From: JBIOHP01 sp044449065
GTDB taxonomy: Bacteria > Bacteroidota > Ignavibacteria > UBA10030 > SZUA-254
Length of the DNA: 64,000 nucleotides
Reading direction: 5' to 3'
NCBI GenBank assembly: GCA_044449065.1
Contig: JBIOHP010000020.1
Coordinates: 1 to 64,000 of the forward strand
Part shown: one piece after another, positions 34,797 through 43,027 of the stretch
Layout: each line of letters starts with the position of its first letter
Position numbering within the stretch: the stretch's first letter is position 1
Notes under the pieces: generated by a model
Database searches by the model: none
Told to the model about the DNA's origin: nothing
What the model saw: the letters and a program-made list of their open reading frames with translations, nothing else
Translations under genes and position numbers: made by a program

Positions 34797-35462
34797 ATGT
34801 TCGAACGCCTTTATTTGTTGCCGATATTACTGTTTTCTATCATAGTTCATGAGATTTCTCACGGCTGGATGGCGCTAAGATTGGGCGATCCGACCGCTCG
34901 CGATATGGGGCGGTTAACGCTTAATCCGATTCCGCATATCGATCCTATCGGTTCCATTCTTGTCCCGTTGATCGCGATGCTTTCTCCCGGGAATTTCTTT
35001 ATTGCCTGGGCAAAACCGGTTCCGGTGAACCCGATGTATTTCAGCAATTACCGCCGGGATGATATCCTGGTTTCCATCGTGGGTCCCCTTTCCAATTTTT
35101 TTATGGCGTTTGTTTGCTCGATTTTATATGTCGTGATGATGTATCTTCTCCCGTTGTTCAGAGAATCTCAATCGATGGCTACCGAAGCTATTTACTTCCT
35201 GATTAATATGTTCGCAGGTGGCATCACCTTAAATATCATGCTTGCCGTATTCAATATGATCCCCATACCGCCGCTTGACGGTTCGCATGTCCTTGCGGCA
35301 TTTCTGCCGGAAGGATTGAGCGAACAATACAGCCGCATCGGATTTTACGGGATTTTTATCCTCATTCTCGTAATGCAGTTGCCGCAGTTCAGCATGGCAT
35401 TTCACAGTATCATCGCGATGCTCCAGATGCCTTATGAACTTCTCATAAGGTCTTTGGTCTGA
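34797..35462 (+). CDS. Site-2-type (M50) membrane zinc protease
   Basis: The protein has 221 residues with about five to six membrane helices. Zinc motif HEISHG (His18, Glu19, His22) is in the first helix, and the second motif with N-x-x-P-x-P-P-L-D-G (FNMIPIPPLDGSHVLAAF) is at about 150-168. This is the minimal soluble-domain-free S2P/YwhC class. It cleaves transmembrane substrates in its family. Ten bases separate it from lysC, so it appears to head the lysine transcript. Confidence 0.88.
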   Translation: MFERLYLLPILLFSIIVHEISHGWMALRLGDPTARDMGRLTLNPIPHIDPIGSILVPLIAMLSPGNFFIAWAKPVPVNPMYFSNYRRDDILVSIVGPLSNFFMAFVCSILYVVMMYLLPLFRESQSMATEAIYFLINMFAGGITLNIMLAVFNMIPIPPLDGSHVLAAFLPEGLSEQYSRIGFYGIFILILVMQLPQFSMAFHSIIAMLQMPYELLIRSLV

Positions 35463-35472
35463 GAGTTCAATC

Positions 35473-36858
35473 ATGATTGTCATGAAATTCGGCGGTACCT
35501 CGGTTGAGGACGCCGCCGCAATGCATAGAGTAGCGGCTATTATCCGGCGTGAACTGCCCCGGAAACCATTTGTGGTCCTTTCGGCGTGTTCCGGTGTGAC
35601 GGATGAATTACTCGCTATTGCTGGAAATATCCTCCAAACGGGCGAAGATCAATCTCTCGCTCTTCTTGATCGCTTGAGTGATCGCCATAAACTAATTGCC
35701 AAAAAACTCCTCTCACCCGAATGCCTTGACGGCGTCCTCCATGGTCTCGATGGGATGTTTCAGGAATTACGGAATTATATTCATGGAATATCTCTCCTCG
35801 GTGAATTAACGAATCGTTCGCTCGATACATTTACGAGTTACGGCGAACGATGCTCCACCTATATTTTTCATGCTGCGCTACAGGAAAACGGATTACCAAC
35901 TGCGCTTATACCCGCCGCCGAATTCATGATCACTGATGATGCATTCATGAATGCCCAGCCGCAGATGAACATCATTTCTAAAAAGGTTCAGGAAATAATT
36001 CCCAAATATTCAACCTCGCATGATGTGTTATTGACACAGGGCTTTATCGGTTCGACTAAGGAAGGCACAACAACAACGCTTGGACGCGGCGGATCAGATT
36101 ATTCAGCGGCTATATTGGGCGCAGTTATTGGCGTCGAAGAAATCCAAATCTGGACCGACGTGGACGGGATGATGACAGCCGATCCCCGCATCGTTTCCAA
36201 TCCGAAAAGGATTGAAACGATGAGCTTTGATGAGGCGGCTGAGCTGGCGTACTTTGGCGCAAAGGTTCTGCACCCGAATACTATTTATCCGGCAGTGCAA
36301 AAAGGTATTCCTGTCAGAGTATTAAATTCCCGTAATCCTCAATCCAGTGGCACACTAATATTGGCGGCTAACTCGCCGGATCAAAAATTCACGGATGTTG
36401 TGAAATCGATTGCGTTTAAACGAGGGATCACCGTTATCAATATCAGTTCCTCAAGGATGTTAATGGCGCACGGTTTTTTAGCTAAGTTGTTCTCCATATT
36501 TGCAGAGCACCGGAAAAGCATCGATGTGGTTGCGACTTCCGAAGTGAGTGTTTCCGTCACTATAGACAATGAAGAAGGATTATCGGAAATCCTGCGGGAG
36601 TTGGAACAGATCGGGGAAGTTCGCATCGCACGAGACAAGGCGATAATTTGTATTGTAGGCGAGGGTATGAAGCAAACCCCCGGAGTTGGCGCTAGAATTT
36701 TTTCCGCTCTGGGTACTGCTACAATAAATATTGAGATGGTCTCCGAGGGTGCCTCCGAAATCAATCTCACGCTGGTAGTATCGCACGAACAGGTGGTTGA
36801 GGCAGTACGGGTTCTCCATGCGGAATTTTTTGATAAACAAGAAGGAGCGTGCAACTGA
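35473..36858 (+). CDS. lysC: Aspartokinase
   Basis: The protein has 461 residues. The N-terminus VMKFGGTSVED is the kinase signature. Further landmarks are SYGERCSTYIF, the catalytic loop GRGGSDYSAAILG and WTDVDGMMTADPR. Two ACT-type regulatory domains end the protein (INISSSRMLMAHGFLAKL, then RDKAIICIVGEGMKQTPG). Size and layout fit monofunctional lysine- or threonine-sensitive enzymes; no homoserine dehydrogenase is fused. It phosphorylates aspartate as the first step of the lysine, methionine and threonine pathways. lysA starts four bases after its stop. Confidence 0.95.
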   Translation: MIVMKFGGTSVEDAAAMHRVAAIIRRELPRKPFVVLSACSGVTDELLAIAGNILQTGEDQSLALLDRLSDRHKLIAKKLLSPECLDGVLHGLDGMFQELRNYIHGISLLGELTNRSLDTFTSYGERCSTYIFHAALQENGLPTALIPAAEFMITDDAFMNAQPQMNIISKKVQEIIPKYSTSHDVLLTQGFIGSTKEGTTTTLGRGGSDYSAAILGAVIGVEEIQIWTDVDGMMTADPRIVSNPKRIETMSFDEAAELAYFGAKVLHPNTIYPAVQKGIPVRVLNSRNPQSSGTLILAANSPDQKFTDVVKSIAFKRGITVINISSSRMLMAHGFLAKLFSIFAEHRKSIDVVATSEVSVSVTIDNEEGLSEILRELEQIGEVRIARDKAIICIVGEGMKQTPGVGARIFSALGTATINIEMVSEGASEINLTLVVSHEQVVEAVRVLHAEFFDKQEGACN

Positions 36859-36861
36859 GTT

Positions 36862-38127
36862 ATGGAAGAATTTTCTTATCGGGAACATAAGCTTTATTGT
36901 GAACGTTTGCCTGTGACAAAATTAGGGAAGGATTATGGAACTCCGCTCTATACTTATAGTAAAAATTCCATCATCTCCCATTGCAGGAATATCGAAAAGA
37001 GTTTTGGCAGCGTTCCTCACCTGACGAGTTATGCAGTAAAAGCAAATGCAAACAGGGAGATACTGGCAATCATTGCGAACGAGGGAATAGGCGCCGATAT
37101 CGGTTCTGCGGGCGAATTATCGCTTGCTCTTGCCGCCGGATTTCCGGCATCGCTGATAACGTATAGCGGAGTCGGGAAACGCCGGGATGAAATTGATATG
37201 GCAATTCATCATGATATCCTTGCTTTTAATGTCGAATCTGAGGAAGAAATTCGGGTTATAAGCGCGATCGCATCGCAACAAAATCGAACTGTAAATATTT
37301 TTCTCAGAGTAAATCTGGATATTGAGACTGACACTCACCCGTACATAACGACGGGAAGAAAATACAATAAGTTTGGCATTGATTCTACACGAATTGGTGA
37401 AATAATGAAAACGGCGTGTTCTATTCCCTCTATCAAAATTTTGGGTATCCATATCCATATCGGCTCCCAGATTATCCAGCGCGAAACATTTGTTAAAGCG
37501 GCGCATGAAGTATCAAAATTAGTGCATGATCTCAAAGGATCCGGGATGCCTGTTGATCAGCTCAATTTCGGCGGCGGGTTCGGAGTAACCTACCGGGATT
37601 ATGTGGAACATCCGGCATTAATCTCCGACGGAGAACATTCAGAATCGCACGTGACCGTTTCAAATTTTATTGGAGCCATCGTTCCTATTCTTCAAAAAAC
37701 GGGTTGTAAAATTCTCATTCAGCCCGGCAGATCGATAATGGCTCATTCGGGAATTTTATTATCGGAAATTTTGTATATAAAGCATAACAGCGGTAAAACA
37801 TTTATCATCATCGACGCCGGAATGAACGATTTTATGCGACCCACACTGTACCAATCGTTCCACCAGATAGTTCCGACCCAAATTCGCGAGGGAGTGCCGA
37901 TGGTGGCGGACGTGGTGGGACCACTCTGTGAATCAGGCGATTTTTTTGCATTGGAAAGAAAAGTCCCCCACGTTGAGGTTGGAGATTACCTTGCGGTTAT
38001 GTGCACCGGAGCGTATGGTTTTGTCCTCGCTTCAAATTATAACGGTCGTCCGCGACCCGCTGAAGTTTTGGTATCGGGCGAATCTTCAAAAATCATCCGT
38101 GAACGCGAGACGATTGAAGAATTATGA
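36862..38127 (+). CDS. lysA: Diaminopimelate decarboxylase
   Basis: The protein has 421 residues. PLP lysine is Lys60 in SYAVKANANRE. HIHIGSQI, LNFGGGFGVTY and the C-terminal CESGDFF block with YGFVLASNYNGRPRPAEV identify the fold-III decarboxylase with its active-site Cys. It makes lysine from meso-diaminopimelate. Three bases lie between the lysC stop and its start. The remaining steps (dapA, dapB and the rest) are not in the window, so the pathway is split over the genome. Confidence 0.95.
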   Translation: MEEFSYREHKLYCERLPVTKLGKDYGTPLYTYSKNSIISHCRNIEKSFGSVPHLTSYAVKANANREILAIIANEGIGADIGSAGELSLALAAGFPASLITYSGVGKRRDEIDMAIHHDILAFNVESEEEIRVISAIASQQNRTVNIFLRVNLDIETDTHPYITTGRKYNKFGIDSTRIGEIMKTACSIPSIKILGIHIHIGSQIIQRETFVKAAHEVSKLVHDLKGSGMPVDQLNFGGGFGVTYRDYVEHPALISDGEHSESHVTVSNFIGAIVPILQKTGCKILIQPGRSIMAHSGILLSEILYIKHNSGKTFIIIDAGMNDFMRPTLYQSFHQIVPTQIREGVPMVADVVGPLCESGDFFALERKVPHVEVGDYLAVMCTGAYGFVLASNYNGRPRPAEVLVSGESSKIIRERETIEEL

Positions 38128-38140
38128 ATGAAAGAAAGAT

Positions 38141-39139
38141 ATGAAAACATTTTCAGTAGCAGTTGTCGGGGCGACCGGTCTTGTCGGTCGTAAAATGATC
38201 CAGGTGTTGGAGGAGCGGCACTTTCCGGTTAGTGAATTACATGCTCTCGCCTCGCAAAATTCGCTCGGTAAATCTATCCAATTTAATGGTCGTGATGTAC
38301 CGGTTCAGGAACTCACCAAAGAGAGTTTTCAGGGTGTGGATATTGCCATATTTTCCGCCGGGGCTGCGATCAGCAAAGAATTTGCGATGTATTCTATCAA
38401 AGCGGGCACAGTAATGATAGATAACAGCAGCGCATTCAGGATGACGGATGGAGTTCCACTTGTCGTTCCCGAGGTGAATCCGGAAGAAATTATGAAGCAC
38501 AAGGGAGTTATAGCAAATCCCAACTGTTCCACCATCCAGATGGTGGTGGCATTAAAACCGCTTCATGACAAATGGGTGATTAAACGCATTGTCGTTTCAA
38601 CTTACCAATCGGTAACGGGCGCGGGGAAGAAAGCTGTTGATCAACTGCTGGGTGAAATTTCTCAGAATCTCGAAGTCAGTAAGAAATTTCCTCATCCGAT
38701 TGCATACAATGCATTACCGCAGATTGATATTTTCTTCGAGGATGGATACTCCAGAGAGGAACATAAAATGGGGGATGAGACGCGGAAAATTTTTGGCGAT
38801 CAAACCATCAAGGTGAATGCCACATGCGTCAGGATTCCTTCCATTGGAGGCCATAGTGAATCGGTGAATGTGGAATTTTTTAAACCGTTTACTATAGATC
38901 AAATACGGGACACGCTGACAACCGCAAAAGGCGTCTGTGTCCAGGATGATATCAGCAGGTCGATTTATCCTATGCCGATTTGGGCTGAGGAAAAAGATGA
39001 TGTATTTGTGGGCAGAATCAGGCGCGACGATACCGTGGAAAATGGATTAAATCTCTGGATCGTTTCCGATAATCTCCGGAAAGGTGCGGCAACAAATGCT
39101 GTTCAGATCGCCGAAGAGTGGATTAAACATATTTCATAA
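38141..39139 (+). CDS. asd: Aspartate-semialdehyde dehydrogenase
   Basis: The protein has 332 residues, within the usual range. NADPH loop GATGLVGRKM; catalytic Cys129 in NPNCSTIQMV; VSTYQSVTGAGKKAV; and the acid-base histidine in RIPSIGGHSESVNVEF. It reduces aspartyl phosphate to the semialdehyde, following LysC. Thirteen bases after lysA in the same operon. No unusual features. Confidence 0.95.
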   Translation: MKTFSVAVVGATGLVGRKMIQVLEERHFPVSELHALASQNSLGKSIQFNGRDVPVQELTKESFQGVDIAIFSAGAAISKEFAMYSIKAGTVMIDNSSAFRMTDGVPLVVPEVNPEEIMKHKGVIANPNCSTIQMVVALKPLHDKWVIKRIVVSTYQSVTGAGKKAVDQLLGEISQNLEVSKKFPHPIAYNALPQIDIFFEDGYSREEHKMGDETRKIFGDQTIKVNATCVRIPSIGGHSESVNVEFFKPFTIDQIRDTLTTAKGVCVQDDISRSIYPMPIWAEEKDDVFVGRIRRDDTVENGLNLWIVSDNLRKGAATNAVQIAEEWIKHIS

Positions 39140-39160
39140 CATAACAGAAGGAGTAAATAG

Positions 39161-39748
39161 ATGAAACACCTAATAGTATTATTGCTGGTAATTTTTGCTT
39201 CGTTTAGCTATGGACGGGAATTAAAAGCCATAGAACCGGGCGCAAAAGCTCCCGATTTCAAGTTGAAGAATTATGATGGAAAACCCTATGCTCTCGCATC
39301 GATTCTGAAAGATCATAAATATACCGTGGTGATGTTCATCGCAACCCGGTGTCCCGTCTCCAACGCGTACAGCACGAGAATGGTCAAACTCTATGATACA
39401 TATACGGTGAAAGGAATCGCTTTTATCGGCGTCAACTCGAATAAAAGCGAAGATGTAAAAGAAATCCTCGAGCATTCAAAAAAGAACGGGTACCAATTCG
39501 TTGTGTTAAAAGATGATGGAAATAAAATAGCCGATGCTTACGGCGCGAGTGTTACCCCCGAAACATTTGTTCTTGACGCCAAAGGGATCGTAGTTTATCA
39601 CGGAAGGATCGACGACAGCAAAAACCCCGACAAGGTTAAAAATCACGATCTCGACGAGGCTTTGACAACACTTCTTGCGGGGAAAACCCTTGCCAGCGGT
39701 TCGCATCCGGCGATGGGTTGTTCAATTAAACGCATCGGTGAAGATTAA
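39161..39748 (+). CDS. Secreted thioredoxin-fold (redoxin) protein with CPVSN site
   Basis: The protein has 195 residues; AAGGAG ribosome site. Signal peptide MKHLIVLLLVIFASFSYG. The AhpC/TSA-type start PGAKAPDFKLKNYDG is followed by ATRCPVSNAYSTRM. The second cysteine of a CxxC is absent there; instead a Cys stands near the end in MGCSIKRI. This arrangement, C-P-V-S near the start and G-C-S-I-K at the end, is familiar from a thioredoxin family in Bacteroidota and Planctomycetes. It is likely periplasmic and may act on disulfides or peroxides. It follows asd by 21 bases and could share its transcript. Confidence 0.8.
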   Translation: MKHLIVLLLVIFASFSYGRELKAIEPGAKAPDFKLKNYDGKPYALASILKDHKYTVVMFIATRCPVSNAYSTRMVKLYDTYTVKGIAFIGVNSNKSEDVKEILEHSKKNGYQFVVLKDDGNKIADAYGASVTPETFVLDAKGIVVYHGRIDDSKNPDKVKNHDLDEALTTLLAGKTLASGSHPAMGCSIKRIGED

Positions 39749-39767
39749 CAGGTTGTTGAATAACCCA

Positions 39768-40388
39768 ATGCGAGTCACCCTGAACTTGGTTCAGGGTCTG
39801 GATGGAAGTAGGTTCCGATTTCATCGAGAGGGAACGTCTCACTCCGATTCGGTACCTTTTCAAAAGCTGATTCGTATCACAATTCATCTTTACCGGGGAT
39901 GCTTGGTTCTAATCGCGCTGTTTTTTTTCATGGCGAAGGGATACTCCCGGAATCCATCAAACCCCTTAAAGCTCGATACAATTTCCGCATCACAATTGAT
40001 GGCAAAGGTTCGGCAGGACACGGGAAAGGTGGTGATGTTGAATGTCTGGGCGACATGGTGCGATGCTTGCCGCGAGGAAATGCCAGGTATTGTAAAATTA
40101 CGGAAGAATCATCTAAAGGATAATTTTGAACTGATCTTATTCTCGGCAGATGATCTTGATGAAAAGAAAGTTATCCCGACGCTCCGGAAATTAGGCGTTG
40201 ATTTTCCCTCTTACATCAAAAGTGATTCATCTGATGAGGAGTTTATCGCTTCTCTCCACCCGGGCTGGAGCGGTGCGTTACCCACAACATTCCTGTTCGA
40301 TAAACACGGCAATTTTAATGAGATAATCGTCGGAGAACGCACATTCGAGCAATATGAGAAGAGGGTGAAAAGACTCCTATCTGAATAA
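39768..40388 (+). CDS. TlpA-like thiol:disulfide oxidoreductase, start uncertain
   Basis: The frame is open from 39675 but its first part overlaps the previous gene and runs through a dispersed repeat (39772-39799), so the true start is probably further right. Candidates in frame are ATG 39768, TTG 39903 and ATG 39930; none has a good ribosome site. The hydrophobic stretch GCLVLIALFFFMAKG with HLYR before it is the signal peptide of the real protein. The core is VVMLNVWATWCDACREEMPG with the CxxC site, then LPTTFLFDKHGNF, the cis-proline strand of TlpA/ResA proteins. Periplasmic reductant or cytochrome-maturation role in the family. Paired with the redoxin gene upstream. Confidence 0.8.
   Translation: MRVTLNLVQGLDGSRFRFHREGTSHSDSVPFQKLIRITIHLYRGCLVLIALFFFMAKGYSRNPSNPLKLDTISASQLMAKVRQDTGKVVMLNVWATWCDACREEMPGIVKLRKNHLKDNFELILFSADDLDEKKVIPTLRKLGVDFPSYIKSDSSDEEFIASLHPGWSGALPTTFLFDKHGNFNEIIVGERTFEQYEKRVKRLLSE
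39772..39799. repeat. Half copy of the dispersed repeat
   Basis: It has arms ACCCTGAAC (39777-39785) and GTTCAGGGT (39789-39797) with loop TTG, flanked by GAGTC and CT. The 28 bases are the exact reverse complement of 6498-6525. The first-hairpin half of the element is not seen here. It lies in the frame of the TlpA-like gene's 5' extension. Confidence 0.8.
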
Positions 40389-40567
40389 ACTTACTGAATT
40401 AAATTACGCAAGATCCGCCGCTACTTTCTCAATTTGGGCGAGGAAAAATGAATTGAGCCTTGAGTGACATACTTGCGATTGTGCCACCAAAAGCCGATAT
40501 TTCACTTCTGATAAACGCAAATGTTGCGATTCCCCTATTAAATTTCAATAAAAGTAAGGTAATTATC

Positions 40568-42739
40568 TTGATAACCAAAGTTACGCTTGATCTCGAAAAT
40601 TGCTATGGGATTAGAAAGCTAAAAGAAGATTTAGAGTTCGGCAACAATCCAGTTGTGGCTATTTACGCTCCCAACGGATCAATGAAAAGTTCTCTCGCCC
40701 AAGCATTCTCAGACCTGAGTAAAGATGTCGTTTCCAAAGATAGATATTTTGAATCCCGTGTTACGAAACGAAAAATCACTGATCAAGACGGCAATGATTT
40801 AACAAAAGAAATGATTCTGTCGCTTAGACCTTATGACGATAAATTCGCACATACCGAGGGAACTTCTGTTCTACTTCTCGATGAAGAGAAGAAGAAGGAA
40901 TATGATTCGCTTCACAAAGAGGAGAATGATGCAAAAAAAGAGTTCTTGAAGAGCCTTAAGGAACTCTCGAAATCAAAAAAAGACTTGGAGAAGGAAATTT
41001 CCTTTACATTTAATAAAGACTATGACCATTTTTTTGATGCACTAATCCGAGTACAAAACGAGGTAGAAAATCAAAGGGGAGAACCATTTTCTGATATTGA
41101 GTATGATCGACTTTTTAATGACAAAGTATTAGCGGTCATAGGAAAAGCGGATGTTCGGTCGGCCATTAAAGAATTTGTCGAGAAGTATAACGAATTGCTT
41201 GCTTCATCAACTTATTTTAAGCGGGGCGTTTTTAATTATTACGATGGTGGCGAAATTGCTAAGCAATTAGCGAATCATGGGTTTTTCGAGGCTAAACATT
41301 ATGTTACGCTCAAGGCCGGAGAAAATAAAGTTATTACGACGAAGGAGGAATTAGAACAAGTCATTGAAGATGAGAAACAAAAAATCCTGACAGATTCACA
41401 GTTGAAAAAGAAATTTGATGCTTTGCATAAATCGCTTCATGCAAATGAGGACGTAAGAGGCTTTAGCGATTATATAACTAAGACTGAAAAGCTCTGGCCT
41501 TATTTGGACAATCTGGACAAACTAAAGGATGATATATGGAAATCCTATTTCAAGAACATGATTAACTCTTATCGGAGCCTCATTGATCTTCACAAAAAGA
41601 ATAAGAAACGAAGTGACCAAATAGAAGACGAGGCGCGAAGACAAAATACGCTATGGGGAAATGCAATAAATACCTTTAATGAGCGCTTTTACGTCCCATT
41701 CAGATTGGAGGCAACGAACCATGTTAACGTCATGTTGGGGAAAGAAAAACTTTTGAATTTGGGGTTTACTTTTATCGACGATGCTGATTCTACTCCAGTC
41801 AGCAAAGAACTTTTATTGGAAGGCTTGAGTACGGGAGAAAGGAAAGCATTTTACATTCTCAACATAATTTTTGAGGTTGAACGCAGAAAGAAAGAGAAAA
41901 AAGAAACGGTGTTTGTCGTTGATGATATAGCCGACTCTTTCGACTACAAAAACAAGTATGCGATCATCGAATATTTACAAGAAATTTCAGCTATTCCGAG
42001 TTTTTATCAGATCATATTGACGCACAATTTCGACTTCCTTCGCACCATCGAAAGTCGCAAGGTTGTAAAATATGACCATTGCTATATGGCTTACAAATCA
42101 AAAGATGAGACTACTCTAAAAAAAGCGATAGGTATACGCAATCCATTTATCAATGATTGGAAAGGAGTGTTCTTTACCGATCCAAGAAAAAGAATCGCTT
42201 CGATCCCATTTATGCGAAACTTAATCGAGTACACTAAGGGCGAGAGCGATCCAGATTATATCAAGCTTACCTCTCTACTACATTGGAAGCCTGATACGGA
42301 TAACATCACTAACAGTGATTTAGCTAAGATATTTAATAATTTGTTTGGTGTAAATAAGATACCTGCGGACAAAGACAAGAAAGTCTGTGACAGCATTGAT
42401 GATGAAATGAAGTATTGTCTAACCGCAAATGAAGGTGTAAATTTTGAAAATAAAATCGTTCTCTCAGTCGGAATTAGACTGAGGGTTGATAAATTCATGA
42501 TAGATAAGATCAATGATCGAACGGTTACAGATGTTATTGAGGGAAACCAAACGAGAGTACTTGCCAATATATACGAAAAGAAGTTTCCCAATGAAACTCA
42601 CAATATCGAAATAATTCATAAAGTGTTACTAATGACACCAGAGAATATTCATTTGAATTCTTTCATGTACGAACCGATTTTAGATATGTCGGATGAACAT
42701 TTGAAAACGCTTTGCAATGAAGTATGCAAATTAAATTAA
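40568..42739 (+). CDS. AAA/SMC-like ATPase of the AAA_13/RloC-PrrC type, defence candidate
   Basis: TTG at 40568 is preferred: it is preceded by TAAGGT and gives MITKVTLDLENCYGI, the usual first strand of such ATPases; the open frame runs back to 40460. Protein 723 residues. P-loop YAPNGSMKSSLAQ with Lys40 lacks two of the usual glycines (G-x-N-G-x-G-K-S becomes A-P-N-G-S-M-K-S). ABC signature LSTGERKAF lies at 420 and Walker B VFVVDDIADSFD near 447, with LTHNFDFLRT as the final switch. The middle (residues 110-380) is long charged coiled coil. A unique C-terminal 240 residues follows. No zinc hook is seen. Relatives include anticodon nuclease and phage-exclusion proteins. No effector or partner gene adjoins it. 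AT-rich. Confidence 0.7.
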   Translation: MITKVTLDLENCYGIRKLKEDLEFGNNPVVAIYAPNGSMKSSLAQAFSDLSKDVVSKDRYFESRVTKRKITDQDGNDLTKEMILSLRPYDDKFAHTEGTSVLLLDEEKKKEYDSLHKEENDAKKEFLKSLKELSKSKKDLEKEISFTFNKDYDHFFDALIRVQNEVENQRGEPFSDIEYDRLFNDKVLAVIGKADVRSAIKEFVEKYNELLASSTYFKRGVFNYYDGGEIAKQLANHGFFEAKHYVTLKAGENKVITTKEELEQVIEDEKQKILTDSQLKKKFDALHKSLHANEDVRGFSDYITKTEKLWPYLDNLDKLKDDIWKSYFKNMINSYRSLIDLHKKNKKRSDQIEDEARRQNTLWGNAINTFNERFYVPFRLEATNHVNVMLGKEKLLNLGFTFIDDADSTPVSKELLLEGLSTGERKAFYILNIIFEVERRKKEKKETVFVVDDIADSFDYKNKYAIIEYLQEISAIPSFYQIILTHNFDFLRTIESRKVVKYDHCYMAYKSKDETTLKKAIGIRNPFINDWKGVFFTDPRKRIASIPFMRNLIEYTKGESDPDYIKLTSLLHWKPDTDNITNSDLAKIFNNLFGVNKIPADKDKKVCDSIDDEMKYCLTANEGVNFENKIVLSVGIRLRVDKFMIDKINDRTVTDVIEGNQTRVLANIYEKKFPNETHNIEIIHKVLLMTPENIHLNSFMYEPILDMSDEHLKTLCNEVCKLN

Positions 42740-43027
42740 CCCTAAGAATTACGTAAACAAAAATGAGCTTATCTTAAATTAATATTAGGCGTCTCTTTGG
42801 GTTTGGTAGTCCCTACCTAAAAATTCTTCCCATATCATTAAATGTTTTGAGATTCCCAATTGCTTCGCAGTTAAATTGAACCCGCACCCATTCATGGGTT
42901 AATCGTAACAATTCCCCAAAAATTCCGTATAATATATGCTAATAATAGCATTTTCCTCAATACGGTATTTCCAAAATATTTAATTTAAGTCTCATAACTA
43001 TCACCATAACTCTTTGGAGTAATTTCC

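Noticed and set aside
36381..36854. 157-residue minus-strand frame
   Set aside because: Shadow of lysC on the other strand.
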